Source: Anisakis pegreffii
Taxonomy: Eukaryota > Nematoda > Chromadorea > Rhabditida > Anisakidae
Assembly: GCA_035041965.1 (NCBI GenBank)
Contig: JAPYMA010000903.1
Coordinates: 35,379-99,378, forward strand
Direction: 5' to 3'
DNA length: 64,000 nt
The notes below the pieces were generated by a model, which saw only the letters and a program-made list of their open reading frames with translations, made no database searches and was not told the origin of the DNA. The translations under genes were made by a program, and so were the position numbers. How positions within the stretch are numbered: position 1 is the first letter of the stretch; each line of letters starts with the position of its first letter. Of the stretch, positions 41,090 through 52,788 are shown piece after piece.

Positions 41090-42307
41090 TAAGAAAACTT
41101 TAGATGTATTGTCTGACTGGTAGTATGATTAATTTGTATCATCATATTGATTAAATTCATCTGCTATAATTGATTCGTTAATGAGTCATATTAACCACAA
41201 GCTCATTTTCTCAGCTTCTGCACCTCCTCCCAGTGATCACTACACGTTTATTCCATCGATCAGTTCAAGTGTACCTTGATCTAAGCCCTTTTGCATCTCA
41301 TTGAAGCTCAGTTTCTTTAGCGCTCGTTGAGACAAGAGGAGAATAGTGCATCACCATGCCAGGATCACTAAATACGTTGTTGAGACAGGAATTAAGAAAA
41401 GCGTTGTTTCGAGTAAGAGTTATCATTGCAATAACGATGCAAGTGACATTTACTAGCTAGAGGCTTGCAATGACATTGCTGAGTAAATGGGTTCGATGAA
41501 TGAATAAGACAAGTATTGGTCAAATCAATAAGAAAACTTTCAGGAGAACGGAATGGAAACGGAAAACGGCGAAGGTTTCAAATTGATAATCCACGACGAT
41601 GTGTTTGTTGTGTTGTCGAGAAAACGAGATCAATAGAAAATGTGCCGGTAATTCGTGATGATGCGTCGATTTGGAATTAAAGCTTGATAAAAATGAATCT
41701 TTGAATTTCTTTCTGTTTTTTTCCAGTCGTCTCCAATGTCTATGATGAATCTGTATTTATAGAATTATCTTCAACAGAAATGCATTTCACATTCAGTGGG
41801 GGATAGATCTTGGTTATCAGATTATTGAAAAATTTTCCGCTCATTGCGTACATTTTAATGCTGAGAATTGAACGTTCTCATTTGTTTGATCAACATCAAT
41901 AAAAACTAATCGATTTCCACTTATCCAACTCTAGACACATTTTACTCGATGAACAAATGAATAGGTTTACATTTTCATCTTTAAATTCTATGGGGCCGTC
42001 GATATAAGACTAGACTTGATTTATGTTTTGAGAAACGTTCATTTAGAATCACTTCACAAACAAAACAGATGTTTGTGTAAATGCTGATCTTCCTTATCGA
42101 TGTCTCGAAAACAACAACCTTATCGATTTTCATTCGCATTATTACACTCGTGATGCTTTCGTGTTTAAGTTGACTGAATCAAACGCTCGTGTTACTGTTC
42201 GAATTTAAAGAAATGTTATGTGTAATGATATTGATAAATTATTGCTATTATCATTGTGTTGAAAATTGAATTGTATCATAATCAGGGAAGAACTGAATTA
42301 AGTAAAA
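41090..42307. other. intergenic region between the two methyltransferase genes
   Basis: No exon seen. A TCATAATCAG acceptor-like site at 42277-42286 lies just 5' of the second gene's ATG, suggesting trans-splicing or a 5'UTR intron. Confidence 0.4.
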
Positions 42308-43495
42308 ATGGAAAAGGAACGATGTGAAGCAGTGTTACATTCACCAGATGATTATGAAACTCACTTTGATCCAGAACAATATTTGGCACATTTCTTCAGT
42401 AGGTATGCCTGTTTGCACTCATTTGTCTCATCTGGTTTAAATTATCGAGAGAATTCAACACTGACTAACCTGCAGTCTATAAATGATGAATTACTATGTT
42501 ATGCGATATTGATATCGAGATTACTATGCAGTATGAAAATGTGATATTGATAAATGCTACAATGGGACAATTGTTTTAGTTTGTTGGTGAGTCTCAGCTT
42601 AAATGAATGTGATACTTGAAGGAAAGCGTTATCGGACGGAACACGATTAAGTTTATTCGCATTACCGACGTTCGCACGGATGATTGAGTGCGAGATGGCT
42701 GAGGATGAACGGATGAGTCTATGCGATATTGGGTCTGGACCGACCATTTATTCAGCGATTTGTTTCCGAAGCTGTGTGAAGTCGATAACGTTGACGGATT
42801 ATTTAGTGAAGAATTTAGACTGTATTGATGAGTGGATGGCTGGTAATGAAAACGCTTTTGATTGGACACCGCTGATAAGCATCGTTACTAGGTTGTTGCA
42901 AGTTACTGCTACTCACCCGTTACAGTAGTGAATTATGCCTCGAAATACAACTGAATACATTGGTAATCATTGCAGAACGGAGGGTGAGTGTCCAGTAAGC
43001 GAAAAAGATATAAGCGAAATCGAATCAAAAGCACGTTCGTTGATACGCTCCGGTGGTACTTATCAAGCCGATATCACTCAAGCATTTCTCTCCAATAAAC
43101 ACTTCATGCAAAAACAATTCGATATTATCGTCTCTGTTTTCTGCCTCGAATCTGCCACAACTGACTATCAAACTTACTGTCAATCTATGTCCAACATGGT
43201 ATCACTAGCATTCATTGCATCATCCTCATCAAATTTACTCATTCATTACCACCAATCAGCATGAAAATGAACACTTCAGTTGGAGTTACTGCGTCCGGGA
43301 GGACGACTGATCTTGGGATCAGTGGTGGAAGATGATCGATACATGAGTGACGATTCGACTATGTTCTCGTTGTTGTCACTCACCGAAGATGAGATTTCGT
43401 TTGCTGCACAACAAGGTGGCTGCGATATGAAGAACGCCAAAAAGATTGCTCTGGAGGATGACGGTGTTATATTTTTCATGGCTACGAAGCTTTGA
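42308..43495 (+). CDS. NNMT/PNMT/TEMT-family N-methyltransferase, downstream paralogue
   Basis: Complete SAM-dependent N-methyltransferase of the nicotinamide/phenylethanolamine/thioether class. Exons: 42308-42402, 42622-42891, 42976-43198, 43280-43495; phases match (804 bases, 267 residues; human NNMT 264). Landmarks in order: FDPEQYLAHFFSR near the N-terminus, the SAM loop LCDIGSGPTIYSA, ITLTDYLVKNL (acidic ribose-binding position) and AFDWTPLISIV, then FDIIVSVFCLESATTDYQTY and LELLRPGGRLILG, ending IFFMATKL. All family motifs are intact, so it is probably active. It is a tandem paralogue of the gene at 39288 and looks the more conservative of the two. Nematodes have several such amine N-methyltransferases; which one this matches was not determined. 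Confidence 0.93.
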
Positions 43496-43499
43496 ATCT

Positions 43500-44015
43500 C
43501 ATATCATTATTATTATCGTTTGCTGTTTATTATTATCATTTATCATTACATATTATCATCCGGATTATTAGATCCTATTATGAATTATTAATTATTATTA
43601 TCATTTGTGTATTTTGTTTCTATCATTATTAATGATTAGTATCATTTCTATATTTTGTTATTATTATTACTGTGATAGTTACTAGTATCATTAATAAATA
43701 TTATTATTGTTATTATTATCATTACTATTACTACTATTACTGTTATTATTAGTACTATTATTATTACCACTAGTAATATTATTAATACTATCACTGCCAC
43801 TGTAATTAGTATTATTATTATTATTATTGTTATTATTATTACTATGATAGTTACTATTATCATTAGTAAATATTATTATTGTTATTATTATCATTACTAT
43901 TACTACTATTACTGTTATTATTAGCACTATTATTATTACCACTAGTAATATTATTAATACTACCACTGCCACTGTAATTAGCATTAATTATTATTATTAT
44001 TGTTATTATTATTTA
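43500..44015. repeat. TTA/TTG-rich simple repeat with an internal ~172-bp tandem duplication
   Basis: Directly 3' of the methyltransferase stop. The block at about 43661-43832 recurs at about 43833-44005 with only a few substitutions (landmark GATAGTT at 43674 and 43846), a segmental tandem duplication within an interrupted ATT microsatellite. Open frames here are poly-Ile/Val or poly-Asn artefacts. Confidence 0.9.
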
Positions 44016-45604
44016 GCTGTCACATTGTTACCATCATCAGCATGGTTAATAGGAACGTGGATGTGAAGAAATGAGGAGTGTCGCAAAAGTCGCACTTTCA
44101 TGAGTATGGTTTATACCAATTTATTGGTGATATTCGTCGATCATGTTCGAAAATGATGTACTTGTTGTGTTGATAACGTGTTCGAGGTGTATTCGATTCA
44201 AAGTCATTTATCGACTAGAAGATAAACCGTTTCTTGAGCCTTCATAAAATGAACGACGACTGTTGTCAATCAGAATAACTGAACTGAATCACTGAACATC
44301 AGTTCAAACTTAACAATATGCTAGATGCAATAATAATGTAATTTCGAGTAGTCGATATCACCACTCTGAACGGCTGTCACGTTCAGAATCACAATAAACG
44401 CTGTTCCATCACAATGCTGTTCGTATTCTTTATCAGGTATATTACATTGAATCATGTTACATTATATCGTATTTGCACATCACCAGTTTAAAGCATTATG
44501 AAGCAATTTCTTTGTGTTATTTGAACAAGCATTACGAAGCACCTTCAAAAAATGATAATAATGAAAATAACTATTATTGATGACATACGAATGAAACATA
44601 CATAACATTTCGCTCACTCATCATTCATAATATCATTCGATATTATGATTGATTACTTCACTTCGATTAACTATACAGAAACTTGGAATGAGGATGACTG
44701 CATGATGTCATCTGTCGTACTACATACCTCATGTGAGAAAGGAAACCTTCAAAAGATCTGAGTTAATTTTTTGTACGAATCGGAATTATTAATCTTACGG
44801 AGTTGATCGTTGACTATATTTATTGGTGTCTTGTAGGCAGCATGAAGTTGAATGCGACATACAGTTCTTATTAAAACATCGTTGAACCCATAGACAGTGC
44901 TTCGGTTTCTCAGAGAAATTTAAAAGAGGAAGGGGAAGTTACATGCATCGCTTACGGTTTCAATAATTTGTTTAATTACCGGTTTGCAATTTTGATTTAT
45001 GTGGGAATGGCTGGTTCAGTAGTGAGGGAGGAGCCTTTGTGCATGTCTACGGGCTTTTAAATAGAACAGCTGTATTCATGAGCAAATGAACAACGGTAAA
45101 TAACTCATAAAATAATATCAAATACAAAATTCAAAACGAGAACATCAATAAGTCTTTGGCAAAACAGAGTACACGTATTGAGGAGAAGCACTGTTAGCAT
45201 CATCACGAGTGTGCATTACCACTGCTTCGAATATGGAATGGGATACTACATCTTAACGCCACTGAAATACCACTTGGTGTAGCAGTCCCGACCAGATGAT
45301 ACCATAAAATATCACGTACAAGTTCAATGTGAATTAATGTAATGCGATTAAGTGAAACAAACTGCGACGAGCAATTAAAATGAATCAAATTGACATTGTT
45401 TGTGACAGTTGCAATCAACCGAGCAGCGTTATCGCTCATCTTGAGCGTGCCTTAGCAGGACAGTGATGATGAAACATGACTGCGTAATGCGTAATGCATA
45501 GATATTTGATTGACTCTAATCAAACATTAATAATAAATCAACTGATGATAATATTATAACACAATAAAGAGATCGTCGACTAGCTGTTGCTCCTGTTGTC
45601 AGTG
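44016..45604. other. intergenic region, no gene resolved
   Basis: This lies between convergent genes (methyltransferase on plus, let-756 on minus), so it should hold both 3' ends. No exon could be supported; a 78-codon minus frame at 45203-45439 lacks recognisable features. Confidence 0.4.
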
Positions 45605-48600
45605 TCAAAACCGATGCGGATGCCTTATGATTCTATTCCTGATCTGTTGTTCTCGATATGCACTCGCTCTTTCCAACTCGAGTTGTTCCCGTCGCCTCTG
45701 CCTCTGCCGCTCTTCCCTTTCCAGTCTCGTCTTCCTTCTTCGTTTCCTTGAAACTCATCAAATCATTTCGATTCCATTTTTATTGCTCATCACCAAAGAT
45801 GTTCACTAATTCAATGTTGATTCTCTACACGAATGTTTAAAAAAGATTTACTCAGGGTTTGAATTTTTAAATGATGACTGCAATTCGAGGAAAGAACTAG
45901 CTGTATCGTTTTTTAGAGGGGATGTAGGAGGGGATGAGTGAGGGGGAGATAAGTTCCGCCTGGTTCTGAGCCATGATGAAGCGAAAATAATGCTAGTAAT
46001 AAAGAGTGAGAGTAATGAACCTTCGATTGAATGGACTGTGTTGCATAATTAATTGGTGCTTATTGGTCTGATTGCGTTGTGTCACTCGTCTGGCCAGTTC
46101 CAGAGGAGTCGGTGATCGTGATAATGCATTCAGGGTTGGATAGTTTCGAAGTGTACCCGTTAAAATATCACTTAAACTTCGTGGTAACGGCGGTTTCCCA
46201 TCCTCTTCTTCTTCCGTTCGCGATCGTTTATAACCTTTCATATGAATATTATATCAGTCATTTGCCTCTTCATTATCGCCTGTTTGTTGAACGATACACC
46301 TCATGTAATTAACACTCAACCAGACAATTTGTAGTACAAACAAAAATGAGCGATAGAAAATCGATTAACCGTATCGATCAGCTTTAATAAAGCGTCTTCG
46401 TGTTAAATGTATCGAATGATCGTTTGCGTTTAGATGTGCTGTTTTTTGAAAAGGTGCTGATGAATCCTCATCATCGAAATGAACAACCAGAAAATGCGAC
46501 GATTTTCGTCGTTTCCTCGAATTTTTACCTGTAATGCATTAGTTTTTGATTACTTTCGAATGTAGCAATTGCAGTCAATATTTCTACGATATTTGAGTAT
46601 TCGAGCGGCATTAAATAATAGATTGCTGCAGTTTTTGACGTTAATAAATAACACCTCAACAATATTATTCTACCTTTCCTGGGCCTTCCAGTTTTCCGTA
46701 GAGCAATGTACCATGGCTTTTTCGGTGTACCATAAGAGCATGAAGAATACAAATTGTAATAATTCTCGAGCATTTCTTCCATAAATACACATTCTGATGA
46801 ATAGTTTTGTCTTAGCTGTAATTCAATCGTATCAAATTTGCTTGAAATCAGCAAAGCAAAACAATTAATAATAATAATAATAAAAATAAGAGTAATTAAA
46901 AGAATAGCAATGATGATAATATCAATAATAACAATAATAATAAATATTAATAACATATAATAAAAACAGCAATTATAATAAAAGCTACAAGAACAATAAT
47001 AACGATACTAACAGCTCCATATAATCGCCCCTCACGATCCATACAAAGATATCGCTGCGATTCACGCCCTCTTATACTCACCAATCCGAACGCAACAGAT
47101 ATGAATTCTAACACACCTTAAAATATAAATTTGGTCATTCAAATCGACCTGCCATATAATATCGTAGAATCGATGTGACAGTTCATTGGGCTTGATTCAG
47201 CCATTAAAAATTGTTGAAGCTATGTCATTGTCGTGTTCAAAAACGGATTATAAATAAGTGTAATAATATCATTATGAATTGAGTGATGGTCTGTAGTCCC
47301 TGGATTGCAGGATGAAAAGCAAAGGTGATAAGAGATCAGGATGTTGATGTATCTGATAAATGAATAGTTGAAGGAGTAAGTTGAATGAATGCAGATGTAT
47401 GTGTATTAAACGCTCAGGTTTTATTGCCGATAATAGCACAGCTGTTGTTTTAGTTGATTTGATTTGATGTTGATTAAAATAAGTATATTTAATTTTATTG
47501 TTCATACATGTGTTGTTATTATAACACTTCATCAACACTTATGTGTGCAACCCCATTACCTTTGAGAACGCTCAAGAAATAGATGATTCGAAATACAACT
47601 CAAGTGGTCATTGCTTAAAAACAGTTATTGAATTTCAATGCTCGTCCAAAAAGGTGGAATGTAATACAAGAACGATGACAGGATTGAAATCTGTTTATAT
47701 CTATTCAAAACTAACTGAATCGGCTGTTCTCATCTCTCGTTCCTCTGATGTATTCAGGCCTGATAAGATCATTTCTCCTGGCCTCGTATTCAGCAGCTGT
47801 CTTATCCAATATTTGTACCCATGTACCAGAACGACAAAACAGTGCACCTTCTCGATTTGGTCCATCATTCCTATGAACATTGACCTGTTTTGCTTAAGTC
47901 AACTTTGCTTAAGTCATAAACATCACATATTGTAACTGAATCCGAAATAATACATCAGTTCAAATCATTTAACTATAACACTGTCAGAAGGACGTTTGAA
48001 CTTTCCATTGTTCCATTCTTAGCAGAACTTGAAACAAGAAGAGGAAATGAAAAAAAAAACAGACAACCAAACAGTGCACAGAGGTCAACATTACGAGGGC
48101 AGATTGTAATAATGCGATATCTATTTATTTGTATTCACTGAGTTCAGCTCACTTCTATAGTGAATGTTTCCATTTCTGTATCGAAAATTCAAAATAGAGC
48201 AACGTATTTGAGATAAATGGAAATTGTTGAGCAATATAAAAGCATCAAAATGCGTTTTGATATAGCAGATTCTCTAAAATAGAGGGAAATTCTGCTCTGT
48301 GAAGTAATTTTCCCGAACAATTGGGGAATCCAGGGTGATTGCTGATTCCAATACTACTATTCGGCTGATTCTCATATCAATGAAACAATGTTGGAAGAAA
48401 TGAGTGACAAGGTTATATGCAACTATTTGGAAGCGAGTTGGAATGGGATGGAATGGATTTGCGTGAAGAATTGAAGGGTTACACGCAATAAGTTGACGAA
48501 CTAACCTCGGTTCATGCCTCCTTCTGCGTAATTGTTGTGCTTGACGTGCACAATTGGCTAACAAATGTGAATTGGTAATACTATAGGAGTAGGTATCAAA

Positions 48601-48687
48601 TGGAGGACTAATCAAGTTCACTTGAAGAGCAGCGAGCGGCTGGAATGAGGATGCCGCACCCCCGCCGATTGTTGCAATACCACTCAT
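45605..48687 (-). CDS. let-756: fibroblast growth factor, LET-756 type
   Basis: FGF ligand of the nematode EGL-15 receptor pathway. Exons: 48506-48687, 47716-47870, 47013-47116, 46674-46815, 46370-46528, 46021-46234, 45605-45746; phases match (1098 bases, 365 residues; C. elegans LET-756 is about 425). The beta-trefoil core spans exons 2-5, with [50 protein letters not shown] and [15 protein letters not shown]. After the core come [19 protein letters not shown] and a long tail ending in an Arg/Glu-rich helix ([17 protein letters not shown]), as in LET-756 and unlike the shorter EGL-17. The N-terminus [14 protein letters not shown] lacks a clear cleavable signal peptide; some FGFs are exported without one. 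The start is the first ATG in frame with the core; a long pyrimidine-rich upstream frame is probably 5'UTR. Confidence 0.94.
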
Positions 48688-51600
48688 TGCTGATGATGAT
48701 GAGTAGTGATAATTACGGCGATAGTGATGATGATCACTTGATAAGAGATAGAAGTGAGTTGAGTACGAACTTCTTATTGAGTGGATTTGGTGGTGGGGTG
48801 GTGAGGGAAGTTGGATTATTGGACGAGAAATTGTTGATGGAATGATGAGACTGACTGTTAAGATTAGAATTTGACGATTACTTATGGATGTTGATTTTTG
48901 GTGCTGCGATACTTGGACTGATTTAAGGAAATGGTGAATAATGAAGGTTGCTGATGTGGTGTGTTTCGGCGGTTGATATTGGTAGGTGAGCGTAGAAATT
49001 ATGCTGAGCAGAAGAAGAGTGATAAGGATCGTGGTAATGATAGGAGGATTCGAAGTAGTGTTAGTGGTAAGAAGAGCAGTATGAATAGTTAATGTCGTAT
49101 CGATCCTGGCAGTACCCTTGTTTGGGCAGGCCCTTGGGCCTGCACCAATTCGATTCAGCTGTTCGACTGGCTGTCGGTGATGCGGAATTAGTTTGAAGTG
49201 ATTTATAAAGAGGAAGAGATATGAGATAACGGAAGAATAAACGATTGAGGATTGTTGTAACGTAGTGCAGAATTTGTGGCGAATAGTGCTCAAAAATTCA
49301 GAGCTGTTCCGACCTCTGCCCACTAGTATAATATTTGCTTAGCACGACCGTGAGTCACTCCTGGAAGATATGACATGCAACTAATTGCTATATATATCAT
49401 GTATGTCTTTTATATCTTTTACAACACGAACGCACCAAACCAACATTACACGACAAAAGGTAAGAGATTCACGCACGAAATTCATGCAAAAGTACATTTC
49501 AATGTTGAATATTAATTCTTATACAAATATCAGCTCAAATCTGTAATGTGTGCATAAAGCGTACAAAGCGTGACCGCAGAAGGTGCTGAGAATACCGTTT
49601 CAGCCATATTCAACACCCATACTCTTCGGCATTGTTAGAATCGATCTGCGCTTATCGAATTGGAATAAGCTTTTCTTAGCCTTAGGATTTCTATCAGAGT
49701 TTTTGATTCATTTGTGTAACGTATACGATATGGTGATACGCAACCCTTCGACAACAAATCAGACTGTGAACTGCAAACGAACAAATGAACAAAATAATAA
49801 CTAACTAGAACAACAATAATATGACCATTACTCATTTCAACCTCAGTTTACATGTCTCGTTCACATGAAAATTAACTAATCGTAAGTAATCAGTCGGTTG
49901 AACAACATCCACCAAACAAATTGCTAACAACCTCAATTGAAGGTTTTCTCAACATATGCACAAATGACTTGTAACTGATCCGTGATATGATGGGATAATG
50001 AAGAGAATTTGAAACGATGATACCTTCGGAGAGTGTAACAGCAACAGCAACAAAACCACTATTGTCGACATGATGTATTCGATAATAATAAACAAGACTA
50101 ATAATTATGATAATTGTTTCAAGAATAATGATCGTGCTAATTTAAATAATAATAAATAATAATGCTGATAACAACGACTCAAAATGTTTCAGCACGACGA
50201 CATCATTCTACTACTGCTAATGTGGAAAGCCGAAGAAGACGTTGTATCCCGTAGGGGTGTGGTGATGAAATTGGCCATTTTATTGGAAAATATGATAGAA
50301 TGTTGTTGATGCGGTTAGGAAACTAAAAACGAAATTATTTTGCGCTCGCCGTATCAAAACAATCAGCACCCAACAGAGAGATTATCTTCACAGCAATCAG
50401 TATAGTGTTCATCGCGAAATTTTTCGCAGCAATTTTTCTCGATAACTTGGTTCCGCCCTGATAAATTATTCCCGAAGAAATATTAATTTGGTCACATAAA
50501 GATTGCCGCGCGTAAAAAAATTCATCGTGATTTAGATAATCTGATTACTGGTTTGACAGGTTGTCGCATACTGTGTGAATTTGAGCGCTTCTCATGTTAA
50601 CATTCGACTGTCTACAAATGAAAAATGAAAAACAGTGGATACCAGACACAGGTATATATATATCTTGCAATGTTAGAACGTCATTTCATGACATTTTCAT
50701 AGTGATTCGTTGATGTTTTCTGCAACAGATTAAAAACGGTGTTGATGTGTGCAAATTAAGAATCTTATGATAAATCAAGCATTGAGCAAACGTTGATAAA
50801 GATAAACAAAAATTGAAAATGAACGAAAGAACGGAAATTTGAACGTAGAATTGAAAAAAATTGAGTATTTGAATGGAATCGATGTGGGCATTTGAACGAA
50901 AATTTAGGTATTTGAATCGATATGCAATGTGGAATAAAATCAGATAAAAAGAGAGGATGTGAAATACAATTAGTGTTGTTTTTAGTGAAAAGATAACAAT
51001 CTAACTACATATCTGTTTATTTATCTATTCAACTATTTGCCTGTACTTCGCCTATCCTTCAACAACAAATCATACTGACTTACTGAACTCAACTCAGTTG
51101 ATGCTCTTACAGCGTAAATTCACATCATCGAGTTGAGTCCTGCAGTTTGTTGTGTATCATTCAAACAGACGATCAAATCGTATCCTTCATCCCTATATTC
51201 ATCTTAATATTAGGCTATCATATTCCATTATCTACTAAAAATTCCTTATGTATAAAAATTCGATTCAATCCATCGTTACAACTTCATCTAGACGATTTGA
51301 AAGTGATGCTCAAGAAATTTCGACCATAGTTGGTTAGAATGCGACTCAGTGTATTGCACTGATCTGTTGTTTCATTGAGTTCATTCATGATTTATATAAT
51401 CTAACGTAATATTATAATGTGCTTACGAGTGTAAGAAAGTAAATGTGAGTTAGCAGCCTAAAGAGAAGTGTAATTCGTTGAGTGGTGTCGGTAAGATGGA
51501 TATTGAGGATGGTTATTTTGTACACAGGTATTAATTATGAATGAGTGAATAATGCAAAGAATAACGGTAAAAGAAAATGGTTGAATTTGTTGCGATACAG

Positions 51601-52325
51601 AAATGGAATTAGGAGTGAAAGCTGAGGAATGGTTTTGAGAAGAGGTCATAGATGAGATTGGAATTGATATGATAAGGAAGGGAAAGGTGCGATGATGTGA
51701 TAGTAGTGATGTGATGAGGATAAGCAGTGTTTGAAGAGATGGAGGTTTTAGAGTTCGGCGGATGAGGATCACCCGATGAATAATAACGAATCATTCAATC
51801 GATTCAATTCCAATCGACTCATTTCACTCGTATACCTCCAATATCCCACAACATAAACACATGCATATACTATGAAATAAATCAAATGCAAGTTTTTAAT
51901 GGGACATTCGATGCCATCCTCATATTCGAACGTCCCACCAAGCAATTACCCTTTCTGAACAATCCACTCTATCCATCAATTACGAAAGTGATTTGATGGA
52001 ATTAAGTACCTCATAAATGCAAACTTGTTAAGCATAACTAAAATCGATATTGCATAAACATAATTAATTCATGCCTATTCTACCAAATGCGATGTGCTGC
52101 AATAATGCAATCATCCTATAATAACGCGTTTCACGGACCAATGCTAATTTCGTTGTTGTTACCAGTTGCATAACTGAGTTTGAATAAGGCAGATGAAATG
52201 GATAGCGTATTGTTCGATAGCAAAGAAACAATATTGCTGATGGCTGTTAGCGATGAAATACGAGTTCAATATCAGCAAGGTGAGGGAGGATGTCAACTGT
52301 TTAAATGTTCACTCGACTACACGAA
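48688..52325. other. let-756 upstream region and gene-free DNA
   Basis: No exon was supported. The minus strand just upstream of let-756 (48690-49320) is strongly pyrimidine-rich and open for 349 codons, which I read as compositional. It contains a GC-rich palindrome at 49126-49143. Confidence 0.4.
49126..49143. repeat. GC-rich perfect 8-bp inverted repeat
   Basis: GCAGGCCC, TT loop, GGGCCTGC: a perfect GC-rich hairpin in otherwise AT-rich DNA ~440 bp 5' of the let-756 start codon. A regulatory structure or a repeat fragment are both possible. Confidence 0.7.
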
Positions 52326-52788
52326 ATGAAGGAGATGATCGTGTCTCGAGGCGTTACTCAACAACTGCTTCGTATTCCATTATTTCTTTTATTATTATTA
52401 TCATTCACTACGACACTTGAAAGTAATATATTTTATTGATGCTCTATTAACGAATAGAACACATCCAGCAGTTTGTGTTGCCAAACCTTCAGGATGCTTA
52501 ACGACACCTATCAGCAACTATTCGGTCTATGATTGCGCTATCTTTATGATCTCTTCATTTGCATCATATAGGTTATCAAACACTGCTTATAATCATAATA
52601 GTAATGACAGTATAGCTGTCAATGAAATTCGAGTTGATTTAGAAAGCAAAACTGAATCGAGTTGTTTCTGCCCCAGCTATCCCGCTGTATCAGCCGGATC
52701 ATTAATCGATCGATCATTAATAATAAAACAGTTGTTCACTCGAGTGAATCAATTTTCAATTCAATTCCCGATTATAATCGAGCAATGA
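52326..52788 (+). CDS. possible small secreted protein (hypothetical)
   Basis: Candidate two-exon gene: 52326-52422 and 52469-52788, phase-compatible, 138 residues. The first exon reads MKEMIVSRGVTQQLLRIPLF followed by a run of Leu, a convincing signal-peptide-like segment. The second exon is Cys-containing (VCVAKPSGC, VYDCAIF, SSCFCPSYP) with no family I recognise. The implied intron is only 46 bp, much shorter than the introns in the confident genes here, which lowers confidence. Confidence 0.3.

Noticed and set aside
43648..43984. Poly-Ile/Val/Asn frames
   Set aside because: Artefacts of the ATT-rich simple repeat.
48274..49323. 349-codon minus-strand frame as a single protein
   Set aside because: Only its segment 48506-48687 is exon 1 of let-756; the rest is pyrimidine-rich 5' flank and intron whose openness is compositional.
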